A DNA stretch of 64,000 bases from Neolewinella lacunae (GCF_014349155.1 NZ_JACSIT010000152.1:62001-126000), one strand, 5' to 3'; shown: positions 50,068 to 58,369, counted from the first letter of the stretch. Numbers and translations: made by a program. Notes: generated from the letters alone by a model not told the origin.

Positions 50068-50097
50068 GGCCTTCGACCCTTTTGTCGGAGGCCTTTT
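50068..50097 (+). terminator. Intrinsic terminator ahead of the ArsR gene
   Basis: GGCCTTCGAC pairs with GTCGGAGGCC with one G-U pair, followed by TTTT. The only transcript that could reach it is a short one starting near 49990. Confidence 0.72.
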
Positions 50098-50153
50098 CTG
50101 TTCCAGGCCCGTCAGCAGGGCGAAATTATGCGGGTATATTATCCAGGGATAAT

Positions 50154-50161
50154 GTATTTTT
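50154..50161 (+). promoter_or_regulatory. Promoter -7 box of the ArsR-type gene
   Basis: TATTTTTG, an exact TAnnTTTG match, 52 bases before the ATG at 50214. Confidence 0.45.
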
Positions 50162-50213
50162 GCCTAATATTCAGTAGGTTTACAGACCGCAACTTTTATA
50201 ATATTTACTAGCA

Positions 50214-50552
50214 ATGGCTAAAGCGAAGAAAGAGCGCATGACCCTCCGCCAGGGCGATGAAGAGATAAACATCAACTACGAAAACCTCCGCAACGCCGTG
50301 CTGGTTTTGAGGGCCATCAACCACGAATTGCGTCGTAGCATCATTGCTTTGCTGGAAAAAGAGGAGCGCCTGACGGTGACGGAGCTGTACATTTTGCTAC
50401 GGATTGAGCAGTCGGTGGCATCCCAACACCTGGCCATTTTGCGCAAGGCGGGGGTGGTGGAACCCTTCCGGGAAGGCAAGTTCATCTACTACAGCCTGCA
50501 AAAAGACCGGCTTTCGTTGATCGCGCAGTTGGTCAGTGATCTGTCTGACTAA
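50214..50552 (+). CDS. ArsR-type winged-helix regulator
   Basis: The product is 112 residues. A basic N-terminus is followed by a winged helix-turn-helix: VLRAINHELRRSIIALLEKEE, LTVTELYILLRIEQSVASQHLAILRKAGVVEPFREGKFIYYSLQ. The usual metal-binding ELCVCDL is replaced by ELYILL and there are no cysteines at all, so this is not a metal sensor of the classic kind. It resembles the second regulator at 50799-51113. The two may be duplicates with related operators; the ligand and targets are unknown. Confidence 0.88.
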   Translation: MAKAKKERMTLRQGDEEININYENLRNAVLVLRAINHELRRSIIALLEKEERLTVTELYILLRIEQSVASQHLAILRKAGVVEPFREGKFIYYSLQKDRLSLIAQLVSDLSD

Positions 50553-50798
50553 CCGATTTCTTGCCGGAGTGTACCGTTTTCCAGTGATTTGCTACCGTTT
50601 TCTTTGAAAAATTTTGGTTGCTAGAATTTTTTAACCGACCTTTACCCATCGGTAAGCCTTTCCCGGAGAGGGGCTTATCCCACATCCCTTACCTAGTCTA
50701 CCAAACTGGGCCCCGGTTCGGCCATTGCATCCCCACTTTTCCGAACACACACTACTACGTTTGACCGGAGGCCGCTGCATTTTGCTTAAGTTATCCCA

Positions 50799-51113
50799 AT
50801 GGCAACTTCCAACAGCCTACAAATCCAAGAACAGGAATTAGAGCATTCTGCGGAAGTCCTCCGTGCGCTTGCCCACCCGCTGCGGATGAAAATCCTCGAG
50901 TTTATTGATCGTAACGACGGCATCAACGTCAACCGCATTTACAGCGCTTTGGACCTCGAGCAGTCCATCACCTCCCAGCACCTGCGCATTTTGCGGCAGG
51001 CGGAGCTGGTGGAGACCGAACGGCAGGGGAAGTTCATTTACTACCGCCTGCGCTACGGCAAACTGTTCAGTACGGTGCGGGCCATCCGCTCTTTTGAGGA
51101 GGCCAGCGAGTAG
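50799..51113 (+). CDS. ArsR-type winged-helix regulator (paralogue)
   Basis: The product is 104 residues with the winged helix VLRALAHPLRMKILEFIDRN, VNRIYSALDLEQSITSQHLRILRQAELVETERQGKFIYYRLR. Cysteines are absent. The motif EQS(V/I)(A/T)SQHL-ILR-A in the recognition helix is shared with the upstream paralogue, so both may bind similar sites. The gap of 246 bases between them has no other gene. Targets unknown. Confidence 0.88.
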   Translation: MATSNSLQIQEQELEHSAEVLRALAHPLRMKILEFIDRNDGINVNRIYSALDLEQSITSQHLRILRQAELVETERQGKFIYYRLRYGKLFSTVRAIRSFEEASE

Positions 51114-51116
51114 CCC

Positions 51117-51785
51117 TTACTCCTCCTCCGCTTCCTGGTCTGCGGAATCCCCGGGAGCCGCCGCAGCGGGTCTGTTGCGGAGCACGCTGCCGAAGTAGTA
51201 CCACAACAACAGCACTACGCCGAGTGAGATGGCTACGTCGGCCACATTGAAGACCGGGCGGAAGAAGACGAATGCTTTGCCTCCCAGCCAAGGCAGCCAA
51301 TCCGGGTAATTGCCATAAAAGAGGGGGAAATAAAACATGTCTACCACCCTTCCGTACAGCAAGGGCGCGTAGCCCCCTTCCGGAGGGAACAAGGTTGCCA
51401 CGTCACCGTGAAAAGACGATTCGGAAAAGATGCGTCCGTAGAATACGCTATCGATGATGTTGCCGATGGCCCCGGCCAAAACAAGGGAAAAGCCAAAGAG
51501 CAGCTGGCGGTCTTCGCCGGATTGCACCGCCCGGCGCAGGTACATCCCCAGGAAAACCACGGCCACGATCCGGAAAAGCGTAAGCAGGAGTTTGCCGTAG
51601 TCGCCGCCCAGGCTGATGCCAAAGGCCATGCCATTGTTTTCCACGAAATGGATGAGGAGGTGGCTGCTCCCAAAAATTCTGATCTCCTCGCCGTAAGCCA
51701 AGTGGGTTTTTACCCAGATTTTGCTGGCTTGGTCCGCGAGCAAAACCAGCAGAAGGGTCAGGAAAACAATCCGTTCACGTTTCAT
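51117..51785 (-). CDS. lspA: Lipoprotein signal peptidase (signal peptidase II)
   Basis: The product is 222 residues. Four membrane helices are visible. The motifs FVENNGMAFGI, GNIIDSVFYG, GRVVDMF (catalytic Asp149) and FNVADVAIS (catalytic Asp183) match LspA. About 28 residues separate GNIID from GRVVD, an insertion typical of this phylum. The enzyme removes the signal peptides of lipoproteins after lipidation; several lipoproteins in this window would be its substrates. A hydrophilic C-terminal tail (PGDSADQEAEEE) is additional. It lies downstream of the DksA-like gene. Confidence 0.95.
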   Translation of the reverse strand: MKRERIVFLTLLLVLLADQASKIWVKTHLAYGEEIRIFGSSHLLIHFVENNGMAFGISLGGDYGKLLLTLFRIVAVVFLGMYLRRAVQSGEDRQLLFGFSLVLAGAIGNIIDSVFYGRIFSESSFHGDVATLFPPEGGYAPLLYGRVVDMFYFPLFYGNYPDWLPWLGGKAFVFFRPVFNVADVAISLGVVLLLWYYFGSVLRNRPAAAAPGDSADQEAEEE

Positions 51786-51982
51786 GCGGGGCGGGGAATA
51801 TGGCGGTTGGCGTTGGGGCGAATGAACAGTCTGTTAGCTAAGGCCAGCCAGCACAAAGGTAGGGTGGCGTAAGGGGATGTGCATTCCGCAGGCCAGGCAG
51901 AGGCCGAAACGAATGCGGCCTTCCCGCTGGGTAGGGGGAAGGCCGGCAAAAGCATAATCGACTTATTGGCGTTCTGATCGCG

Positions 51983-52351
51983 CTACTGTTGTTGCTTAGC
52001 GTCGATACTCATTGTAGTGTGGGGGACGATCCGAAGGCGCTCCTTGGGGATCAAGGTGCCGGTAACCCGGCAAATACCGTAAACTTTATTTTCGATCCGC
52101 AGCAGCGCGTGTTCCAGGTGTTGGACCAGTTTGCGCTGGCGGTTGGCCAGGTTGTGAATGTCTTCATTCACCATGGTGGAGGTGCCATCATCCAGACCAC
52201 GCACTTTACCGTCTTCGCTGTTCGTCTGTTCGGCGAGTTGCTGGAGGTAAAAGTCGAGCTGTTTGCGGGCTTCATTCAGTTTGACATCGATGATGCCGCG
52301 GAATTCTGCCAAATCGGCATCGCTGTAACGCGTTTGTTCTTGAATCTGCAT
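51983..52351 (-). CDS. DksA/TraR-like protein with degenerate zinc finger
   Basis: The product is 122 residues from the ATG at 52351. A coiled-coil N-terminal half (DVKLNEARKQLDFYLQQLAEQ, NLANRQRKLVQHLEHALLRIEN) leads to YGICRVTGTLIPKERLRIVPH, where only one of the four zinc-binding cysteines of DksA remains. Proteins of this kind are common in Bacteroidota beside lspA. DksA-family proteins bind in the secondary channel of RNA polymerase; whether this form does is unknown. A TATCTTCT box 22 bases before the start may be its promoter. Confidence 0.87.
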   Translation of the reverse strand: MQIQEQTRYSDADLAEFRGIIDVKLNEARKQLDFYLQQLAEQTNSEDGKVRGLDDGTSTMVNEDIHNLANRQRKLVQHLEHALLRIENKVYGICRVTGTLIPKERLRIVPHTTMSIDAKQQQ

Positions 52352-52596
52352 GAATGTAATCTTTGGTACAGAAGATAGCAAGGAGGCCCGGGAAGGGCAA
52401 CAATGTAGACTGGCCAGAGCGGCAGAACGGAGGAAAATGACAGCCCCCACTGCTGGCCCACCTGCGCGGAAACAGGGGCAAAGATATGCTTTGGCAACGT
52501 GCTACGTACCTTTTATTCTTGTTTTTTTGCCACCGGGGAAAGAAAAGACTGGGGGAATCCCGTTGACGGCGAATTTTCGTCGGAAGGAGGGGCGAT

Positions 52597-53490
52597 TTAC
52601 TCCCGGATCAGGGGCAAAATGGCCCACATTCTGCTCCGGCGCAACCAGTTGCCCCGCCGGCACTTTTCCCGGATGGTGAAAGTCCGCTCCAGGTAGTAAT
52701 TGTCTTCTTTTTTGATGACCTCGTCTTCGTACTCCACCTCAAAGCGGTCGGTGGAAGCGCGTAGTTCCTGCTGGTCATAAGTCGTAAGGGGATCACCGTC
52801 CTGATCAAATACTGGCCATACGCCCGGGCCGCTTTTGGGGAAGTAAACGCGCTGGATGCGGCCTTCCAGGATAGGGGTGTAGCGGAAAGCCGGGGCAGAC
52901 TCACCGGGCCGCACGATCACCCCGGTAAAGTTGGTATGAAAGCGGAGTTGACTCCACCGGTAAGCGGTGCTTCCTGCGGGGATATTGAGCGAGAAGACGT
53001 CCCCCGCTTGCAAAAAGGGACTGTAATAAGCCCCATCGGCCCGCAACTGGTGGGTGGCTGCCTCGCCGTTTACGCTTACGGTAATCTCTCCGGAAATGGT
53101 TGGCGAAGTAGCCCGCAGGTGAAAAGCGAGGTAGCCAGCGGCGGGGATTTCGATGGACCACGTTTCTCGCTCGGGGCGGATCGTTTCGAAAAGGATGGAG
53201 GCGATGTTTTCCGTTTGCTGCACCCTTTCGGAGAGCAGGAGGCGCTCCCCTTCGTCTTGATGGCCTTCGTAAACTTTCTGCCAGCGGTCGGGGGCAAAAT
53301 AGCCTTCCCACTCGTCTACGTTGCAGCCCAGGTCAAAGTACAAATAGTCCTGTGGCGCACGTCCGGTCATTGGAACACCTCCCTTGGGGGCCAGCTCCGT
53401 TGCCTGCGCACAAAGCACCGCCATCGTTCCGAAGAACAGCAGATGCCCGGAAAAAATCCGGACGGCAAGCCTCGCAAAGCTGTTGTTCAT
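52597..53490 (-). CDS. Exported protein, unknown, possibly shortened
   Basis: The product is 297 residues with a signal peptide (IFSGHLLFFGTMAVLCAQ) from the ATG at 53490. It has beta-rich segments (WSIEIPAAGYLAFHLRAT, GEITVSVNGEAATHQLRADG). The C-terminal part reads DNYYLERTFTIREKC, which resembles the start of the repeated ig-like modules of large Saprospirales surface proteins, and then ends in a basic RRGNWLRRSRMWAIL tail without a T9SS domain. It may be a natural short protein or a truncated relic of a larger one. A TATATTTG box lies at 53551-53558 upstream. Confidence 0.68.
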   Translation of the reverse strand: MNNSFARLAVRIFSGHLLFFGTMAVLCAQATELAPKGGVPMTGRAPQDYLYFDLGCNVDEWEGYFAPDRWQKVYEGHQDEGERLLLSERVQQTENIASILFETIRPERETWSIEIPAAGYLAFHLRATSPTISGEITVSVNGEAATHQLRADGAYYSPFLQAGDVFSLNIPAGSTAYRWSQLRFHTNFTGVIVRPGESAPAFRYTPILEGRIQRVYFPKSGPGVWPVFDQDGDPLTTYDQQELRASTDRFEVEYEDEVIKKEDNYYLERTFTIREKCRRGNWLRRSRMWAILPLIRE

Positions 53491-53550
53491 AGCAGCGACC
53501 GCCGTGGTGGCTGGCGTTTTTTGGGTTGGGTGGAAAGAAAAGGATGGGCA

Positions 53551-53558
53551 CAAATATA
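53551..53558 (-). promoter_or_regulatory. Promoter -7 box of the exported protein gene
   Basis: Minus strand TATATTTG, an exact consensus match, 60 bases before the ATG at 53490. Confidence 0.45.
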
Positions 53559-53703
53559 AGCATTGTGCGCTAATGAATGTAAATGGCGGTTTTTTTACTG
53601 GGAGCGGCGGCTTATATTTAGGTTTCGGGGTTCCGGGCGGGAATGCGGTTGAACACTTTAGTGCTGACCTGACTTATACTACCCTGCCAGCCCCTTTTCA
53701 GCC

Positions 53704-54192
53704 ATGCGACCTCGCCGTTTAACTTTTACCACTATCGTCCCGCGCGACTTACCGGAGACCTGGGCTTTTTTTAGCCGGCCGGAAAACCTGGAAAAACTGA
53801 CGCCCGAAGACGTCCACTTCAACATCCTTTCTCCCGTGGCTGGAGTCGAAATGTACGAAGGAATGATCGTGCAGTACCGAGTGCGGCCTTTCCCGGGGTT
53901 TACGACCGATTGGGTGACGGAAATTACCCACGTCAGCCAGCATCACCACTTTATTGATGACCAGCGGGTGGGGCCCTTTGCGCTGTGGCACCACCAGCAT
54001 TTTTTCCGGGCACTGGGGCCGGGCCGTACGGAGATGACCGACATCCTCCATTACCAGGTTCCTCTCGGCCCGCTCGGCACTTTGGCGGATTGGCTCTTCG
54101 TGCACCGGCAAGTGCTCGGCATTTTCCAGGCCCGGGAATCCGCCATCCGCCGCCTTTTCCCGGAGGAACAGGGTGGAAGCGGCCAACAATGA
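53704..54192 (+). CDS. SRPBCC (START-like) ligand-binding protein
   Basis: The product is 162 residues. It begins FTTIVPRDLPETWAFFSRPENLEKLTPEDVHF, the START/polyketide-cyclase fold opening, and continues with PGFTTDWVTEITHV, QHHHFIDDQRVGPFALWHHQHFF, and TEMTDILHYQVPLGPLG. The family forms a hydrophobic pocket that binds lipids or aromatic molecules. The cytoplasmic ligand is unknown. It is a single gene between two minus-strand genes, ending 32 bp from the convergent 54225 gene. Confidence 0.88.
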   Translation: MRPRRLTFTTIVPRDLPETWAFFSRPENLEKLTPEDVHFNILSPVAGVEMYEGMIVQYRVRPFPGFTTDWVTEITHVSQHHHFIDDQRVGPFALWHHQHFFRALGPGRTEMTDILHYQVPLGPLGTLADWLFVHRQVLGIFQARESAIRRLFPEEQGGSGQQ

Positions 54193-54224
54193 CCCCGCAA
54201 TGCAGGCGCGGTTGCCGGCTGGCG

Positions 54225-54545
54225 TTAGCTCAGCCAGGCGTTCAGATCGGGGAAGAACACGGCAATGCCTAAATAGGCCAGCGCGAGGAGGCAGACCAAT
54301 ACAATGATCAGCGTGCTGTTGGATTGTTTTACGCGGGCGCTGCGGTAAGCCCCGCTGGCTTCACCACCCTGGCCCCGGCGGAAGCCTCCGGAAATGCGGG
54401 TTTTCATGGAATCTACTCCGCCCTTAGCGAGTTGCTCCACCCGCTGGCGCCGTTCTTCGGCTTCTTCCTTTTTGGGGTCCCAGTAACGGGGTTTGTAGCT
54501 GAACTTTTGGTGGCTGGGGGGCTTGAAGAGTTTGAGGAAACCCAT
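54225..54545 (-). CDS. Small C-terminally anchored membrane protein
   Basis: The product is 106 residues from the ATG at 54545. It starts MGFLKLFKPPSHQKFSYKPRYWDPKKEE, a conserved-looking opening in Bacteroidota proteins of unknown role, continues with a basic, glycine-rich region (RISGGFRRGQGG) and ends with one hydrophobic helix (LIIVLVCLLALAYLGIAVFF) and a short tail. The helix at the C-terminus suggests a tail-anchored inner-membrane protein with its basic domain in the cytoplasm. Function unknown. Confidence 0.78.
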   Translation of the reverse strand: MGFLKLFKPPSHQKFSYKPRYWDPKKEEAEERRQRVEQLAKGGVDSMKTRISGGFRRGQGGEASGAYRSARVKQSNSTLIIVLVCLLALAYLGIAVFFPDLNAWLS

Positions 54546-54770
54546 GGCGATTGTGTTTTTGGGGTAAACGATGGTTGCAGCGGGTGGGTTGTCCGGGGAG
54601 GAAACAGCAGCCCTTTTCTTCCGCTTTCCGCCAGCATGATGGCCAGCCTCCGGGTAAGATGCCGGAAAGGCCGGATTTGGTGGCTGGCCAAGACCTTCCA
54701 CACTTTTGACTTGGCTGCTGCGGTTTTTTCGCTCCCTGGTTTATCTTGCCGGGGAAAATACCCTCCGATT

Positions 54771-55649
54771 ATGCGTCACTTGTTCTTCCTTCCCCTGCTC
54801 CTCGTGGGCTTTCTTTGCACCTGCGTCAGCGCCCAGACGGCCAACACTACGGGTATCGTTTACGAGGCGCTGAGCCTGCCCAGCACCATTTTGGGAATGG
54901 ACCGGCAGTACGCCATCTACCTGCCACCGGGCTACGAACAGAGCCAGCGCAGCTACCCCGTGCTTTACCTGCTACACGGCTACGGGGACGACCAGACGGG
55001 CTGGATCCAGTTCGGCGAGGTGCTGCGGATTACCGACGAGGCCATCCACAGCGGCAAGGCGACGCCCATGATCATCGTCATGCCCGATGCCAATACCCAA
55101 CGCGTCGGTTATTTCAACAGCCCCGACGGAAAATGGCGCTACGAAGATTTCTTTTTTGAAGAACTGATGCCCCACGTGGAGGGCAAATACCGCATCAAGG
55201 GCCAAAAACGCTTCCGGGCCATCGCCGGCCTCTCAATGGGCGGGGGCGGCACCTTCACCTACGCGCTCCACCATCCGGAGCTCTTCAGTTCGGCCTGTCC
55301 ACTGAGCGCCTGGGCCGGTGGAATGACGGTGGAGGACGTCAAAGAACGCTTTGCCCGCGCCGGAGAAACGAGTTATACCGACACCCAACTGAGCACTTAC
55401 CACGCCCAGCACAACTTCGTGGAACTGGCCAAATCACTCGACAAAGAGAAAATCGCCTCCGTCCGCTGGTTTATTGACTGCGGGGACGACGACTTCCTCT
55501 ACCGCGAAAACAGCCTGGTGCACATTGCCCTGCGGGAGCGGGAGATTAAGCACGAGTTCCGCATCCGCGAGGGTGGGCATACCTGGACCTACTGGCGCGA
55601 GAGCCTGCCCGAAGTGCTCGCTTTCATCACGCAGGCCTTCCACCAGTAG
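54771..55649 (+). CDS. Exported esterase (putative esterase family, alpha/beta hydrolase)
   Basis: The product is 292 residues from the ATG at 54771. The signal peptide ends GFLCTCVSAQ and is encoded by a copy of the dispersed repeat. The hydrolase part shows YPVLYLLHGYGDDQTGWIQ (oxyanion), nucleophile Ser in GLSMGGGGTF, an Asp in FIDCGDDDF and a His in IREGGHTWTYWR. This is the esterase D / feruloyl-esterase-like family that acts on carbohydrate esters or related compounds. It probably works in the periplasm. A MITE-like element begins 8 bases after its stop codon. Confidence 0.92.
   Translation: MRHLFFLPLLLVGFLCTCVSAQTANTTGIVYEALSLPSTILGMDRQYAIYLPPGYEQSQRSYPVLYLLHGYGDDQTGWIQFGEVLRITDEAIHSGKATPMIIVMPDANTQRVGYFNSPDGKWRYEDFFFEELMPHVEGKYRIKGQKRFRAIAGLSMGGGGTFTYALHHPELFSSACPLSAWAGGMTVEDVKERFARAGETSYTDTQLSTYHAQHNFVELAKSLDKEKIASVRWFIDCGDDDFLYRENSLVHIALREREIKHEFRIREGGHTWTYWRESLPEVLAFITQAFHQ
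54793..54834 (-). repeat. Dispersed repeat copy inside the esterase signal peptide
   Basis: Plus-strand: CCCTGCTCCTCGTGG, then the core GCACCTGCGTCAGCGCCC (54817-54834; 16 of 18 match). It encodes LLLVGFLCTCVSA in the plus-strand esterase gene. Confidence 0.72.
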
Positions 55650-55656
55650 TGAAAAG

Positions 55657-55827
55657 CGTAAGGTTGAGCTCTTGCAATAATCACAACTAACTGGCCTTCA
55701 ACGGTCTTTGGAAGGCAGTTCTGTAGTATTGTAGTTCGGTAGTGGGGTGTTGTCTACTACCGAACTACAAAACCAATGCGATCCAACCGTTTGAAAATCA
55801 GCGAATATCCCCCAACCTGGCGTTAGT
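55657..55827 (-). repeat. MITE-like element, copy 3
   Basis: About 170 bp in the opposite orientation to copies 1 and 2. Ends: GTAAGGTTGAG at the left and CAACCTGGCGTTA at the right, imperfect inverted repeats. The inner hairpin is GTAGTTCGGTAGT (55731-55743) and ACTACCGAACTAC (55756-55768). It starts 8 bases after the esterase stop and may end its transcript. Confidence 0.82.
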
Positions 55828-55844
55828 TGGAACAAGCTGCGGAG

Positions 55845-56489
55845 TCAGGATTGGGCCAGGGCGACAATTTCGGCGACCATCATGCTGGTAGCGCCCCAGA
55901 TTTCTTCGCCGCCGACGGCCCAGTGGGGGGTATCGGGGAGGGTCAGGCCAGAACTCAGCCGGCGCTCGGCGACCACGCGGGCGGAAGGATCGAGGAAATG
56001 CGTGAAGGGTAGTTCCAGCGTCCGGGCCACCTCGCTGGGCTGGGGCCGGAGCTGGGGGCGACTGGGGAGGAAACCGACGAAGGGCTCGACCAAAAAATTG
56101 CTGACGGGAACGTAGAGGGAAGTCAGGGGGCCGAGCAGTTCGATGGCCGTGCGGGGAATGCCTACTTCTTCTTCCGTTTCCCGCAGGGCGTTTGCGGCCG
56201 CGTCGGCATCGTCGGCGTCGCGCGAGCCGCCGGGGAAAGAAATCTGGCCGGCGTGGCGGTCGTTAGCCGGGCTCGTCCGTTGGATGAACAGCAAGTGGAG
56301 CTGGTCCTGGATGGGATAAAAAAGGGCCAGCACCGCAGCGAGGCGGGCACCGGGCGGCGGGGTAGGGTAAGTGCCCCGGAAAGGGGGAGACATCGTTTGC
56401 TGGGCCGCAAAACCGGGCAGCGTTCCGGCCTGCAAGTTCCTGCGCAGGCGGGCGAGAAGGTTGACGGCGTTGGCATCCAAAACGGGCAA
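55845..56489 (-). CDS. NUDIX hydrolase, CoA pyrophosphatase type (NudL-like)
   Basis: The product is 214 residues. It has the CoA-diphosphatase opening RHAGQISFPGG followed by the Nudix box (residues 87-110, ending ALRETEEEVGI). In the box the first conserved Glu is replaced by Asp-rich sequence, but the RETxEEVG core is intact. NudL/YeaB proteins split coenzyme A and its oxidised forms to 4'-phosphopantetheine and 3',5'-ADP. The protein is cytoplasmic. It lies 87 bp downstream of hemD on the same strand. Confidence 0.9.
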   Translation of the reverse strand: MPVLDANAVNLLARLRRNLQAGTLPGFAAQQTMSPPFRGTYPTPPPGARLAAVLALFYPIQDQLHLLFIQRTSPANDRHAGQISFPGGSRDADDADAAANALRETEEEVGIPRTAIELLGPLTSLYVPVSNFLVEPFVGFLPSRPQLRPQPSEVARTLELPFTHFLDPSARVVAERRLSSGLTLPDTPHWAVGGEEIWGATSMMVAEIVALAQS

Positions 56490-56575
56490 AATTTCGCTAG
56501 GCGGCTACTACGTGGTGCCGCTTGTAGCCATTTGAAGACCGGTTAAACAAGTCTGATAAGGATTTAGATGTACGC

Positions 56576-57361
56576 TTAGCCCTTATTGGAGATCTTCAGG
56601 TAATTTTCCAGGGCCATTTCCATGCTGGGGACGTTGGGTGGCTCGGGTTTGATGTTGACGTACAGCCCGTGTTCTTCGCAGGCCTGCATCGTTTTGCTGC
56701 CGGCTACGGCCAGGCGGGTTTCGAGTTGCTTGAAGGAAGGGAAGTTCTCGTAGAGCGAATCGATGCCTAGGGGGCTGTAGAAGATGAGCACGTCGTAGAA
56801 GACATCCTCGAGGTCGCTCAGGTCAGAAGGCACGGTCTGGTACATCAGCGCTGGCGTCCAGTTGAACTCATTTTCGGTGAGGTAGCTGGAGACGAACTCG
56901 GCACCGAGGTTGCCCATGGGCAGGAGGAACTTCTCCTTGCTGCGGTGCTTCTTGAGGGTGGGGGCCAGATCCTGGATGGTGCGCTGGCCGAAGAAGACCT
57001 TGCGTTTGCGGTAAACGATGAACTTCTGGAGGTAATTGGCAATGGCCTCCGTCATGCAGTAGTACTTCGTTTCCTGGCTCATCTCAATCCGCAGGGCTTT
57101 GCACAGGCGGAAGAAGTGTTCGATGGCGAGCTTGGAGGTGAAGATGATGGCGGAGTACTCATCCGGGCGGACGCGTTCTTTGCGGAATTCCTTTTCCGTC
57201 AGTCCGCGCACCTCGATGAAGGAGCGCCAGTCTACCTTAATGTTGTACTTCGTCTCCAGGCGGGCGAAGGGGTTGCGTTCTGGTTCTACCTGGGAGACCA
57301 GGACGGTACGGATGGGCTTGTATTTTTCAACGTAGGTCTCTCGTTCAGCAGCCATACTCAT
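56576..57361 (-). CDS. hemD: Uroporphyrinogen-III synthase (Bacteroidota type)
   Basis: The product is 261 residues (alternative start 57355). The sequence shows the two-domain HemD layout, with EYSAIIFTSKLAIEHFFRL, KYYCMTEAIANYLQKFIVYRKRKVFFG, and VLIFYSPLGIDSLYENFP, then RLAVAGSKTMQACEEHGL and a C-terminal ALENYLK. Members of this family are poorly conserved, and Bacteroidota forms are known to sit beside DUF4271, as here. The enzyme closes hydroxymethylbilane to uroporphyrinogen III in tetrapyrrole synthesis. Catalytic residues cannot be pointed to because the family lacks invariant ones. Confidence 0.87.
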   Translation of the reverse strand: MSMAAERETYVEKYKPIRTVLVSQVEPERNPFARLETKYNIKVDWRSFIEVRGLTEKEFRKERVRPDEYSAIIFTSKLAIEHFFRLCKALRIEMSQETKYYCMTEAIANYLQKFIVYRKRKVFFGQRTIQDLAPTLKKHRSKEKFLLPMGNLGAEFVSSYLTENEFNWTPALMYQTVPSDLSDLEDVFYDVLIFYSPLGIDSLYENFPSFKQLETRLAVAGSKTMQACEEHGLYVNIKPEPPNVPSMEMALENYLKISNKG

Positions 57362-57434
57362 AATTACATCGATCTTGGTGGGGCCTTGGGGCGGGCCTAA
57401 GGTGGTCTAAGACGGGCGAACTCCTCCGGGAAAA

Positions 57435-58346
57435 TTATACCAAAGCGTCGCTAAAATACCGGTAAAGGAGGAGCACCGGAGCTATTTCAATCGCGCAAAG
57501 ATACAATAAAATATGCACGGGCCTGGCAAATGCGAGGCGGCTGGCGATGGCGAGCCCCCGCAGGAGGTGGAAGCCGTAAATGACCACGAGCACCAGCAGG
57601 CCGCCGTAGAGAAAGACGTCTCGCCACTCCGGTGGCGCGTAGCTGGCGGCCAGGGAGGTGGGGGTGAGAAAGAGACCGGCAAGGATGGAAAAGACCATGA
57701 GCACGAAGGCGTAGCGGCTCACCTCCTTGCGTACGGGGAACACCCGCGCGTAGGCCCAAAGCACCCAGTGCTTGAGGCCCACGGCCCCGGCCACCGCCAG
57801 GGTGTAAGTGAGCCAGCTGCCCCAGGGCCCCAGGTTGAGGCTCACGTTGTGGCGCAGCGCAAACAGGTAAACGAAGAAGCCGGCCGCAAAGAAAAAGAAG
57901 AGGTAGCAAAGCCACAGGGCCGTCAGCTCGCCACCCGAGCGCCGGGTGTAAATCTGGTTCATCAGGCTGTCGTTGATGGTGCCGCGGAAACACTGCCGCA
58001 GCAAATTCCCAAACAGCACCCAGAGGCTGGCCAGGGTAACGAGCAGCAGCAACTGGATGATGAGGATGCTGCCTTTCCCCTGGTTCGGGTCAGTGGATTG
58101 AATGACCACGGGCCCGAATCCCGCAGGTCGCGCGGTCGCAGGTGCCCGGGAAGTTGTAGGAGCAAGGCCCGACCCTGCTGGCCGAATGTCGAAAGGACCG
58201 TAGGCCGTCGCTGGCCGCACACTGTCGTTGGCCGGCAAATCCGTCTGCGGCAAACGAGCGCGAATCTCAAAAGGGTTGGGGGCAGCCTGCGCAGCGGCAT
58301 CGCCTAGAGAAAGGGCCAGAAATAGAACTGCAACGAGGTAACGCAA
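57435..58346 (-). CDS. DUF4271 family membrane protein
   Basis: The product is 303 residues. A signal peptide or first helix (RYLVAVLFLALSLGDAAAQA) is followed by a Pro/Ala-rich linker and about seven membrane helices (for example ILIIQLLLLVTLASLWVLF, LWLCYLFFFFAAGFFVYLF). Conserved-looking stretches include CFRGTINDSLMNQIYTRRSGG and LKHWVLWAYARVFPVRKEV. The linker (residues about 58-71) is encoded by an in-frame copy of the dispersed repeat. It lies 73 bp upstream of hemD on the same strand, and the pair is widespread in Bacteroidota. Function unknown; a link to tetrapyrroles is only contextual. Confidence 0.85.
   Translation of the reverse strand: MRYLVAVLFLALSLGDAAAQAAPNPFEIRARLPQTDLPANDSVRPATAYGPFDIRPAGSGLAPTTSRAPATARPAGFGPVVIQSTDPNQGKGSILIIQLLLLVTLASLWVLFGNLLRQCFRGTINDSLMNQIYTRRSGGELTALWLCYLFFFFAAGFFVYLFALRHNVSLNLGPWGSWLTYTLAVAGAVGLKHWVLWAYARVFPVRKEVSRYAFVLMVFSILAGLFLTPTSLAASYAPPEWRDVFLYGGLLVLVVIYGFHLLRGLAIASRLAFARPVHILLYLCAIEIAPVLLLYRYFSDALV
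58131..58167 (+). repeat. Dispersed repeat, copy 15, inside the DUF4271 gene
   Basis: Plus-strand core CGCGGTCGCAGGTGC (58131-58145), 13-base spacer, tail GGAGCAAGG (58159-58167). Read on the minus strand it encodes part of the Pro/Ala-rich linker. Confidence 0.8.
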
Positions 58347-58369
58347 AATGTTGAGGGATTCCAGTCCGC

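Larger units (their letters stand above)
49870..50213. other. Intergenic region with short terminated unit
   Basis: This 344-base gap separates the TPR-like gene from the first ArsR gene. It holds a possible 17-codon reading frame (50002-50055), an RNA-like hairpin, a terminator (50068-50097) and a TATTTTTG box (50154-50161) that may serve the regulator gene. Confidence 0.5.
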
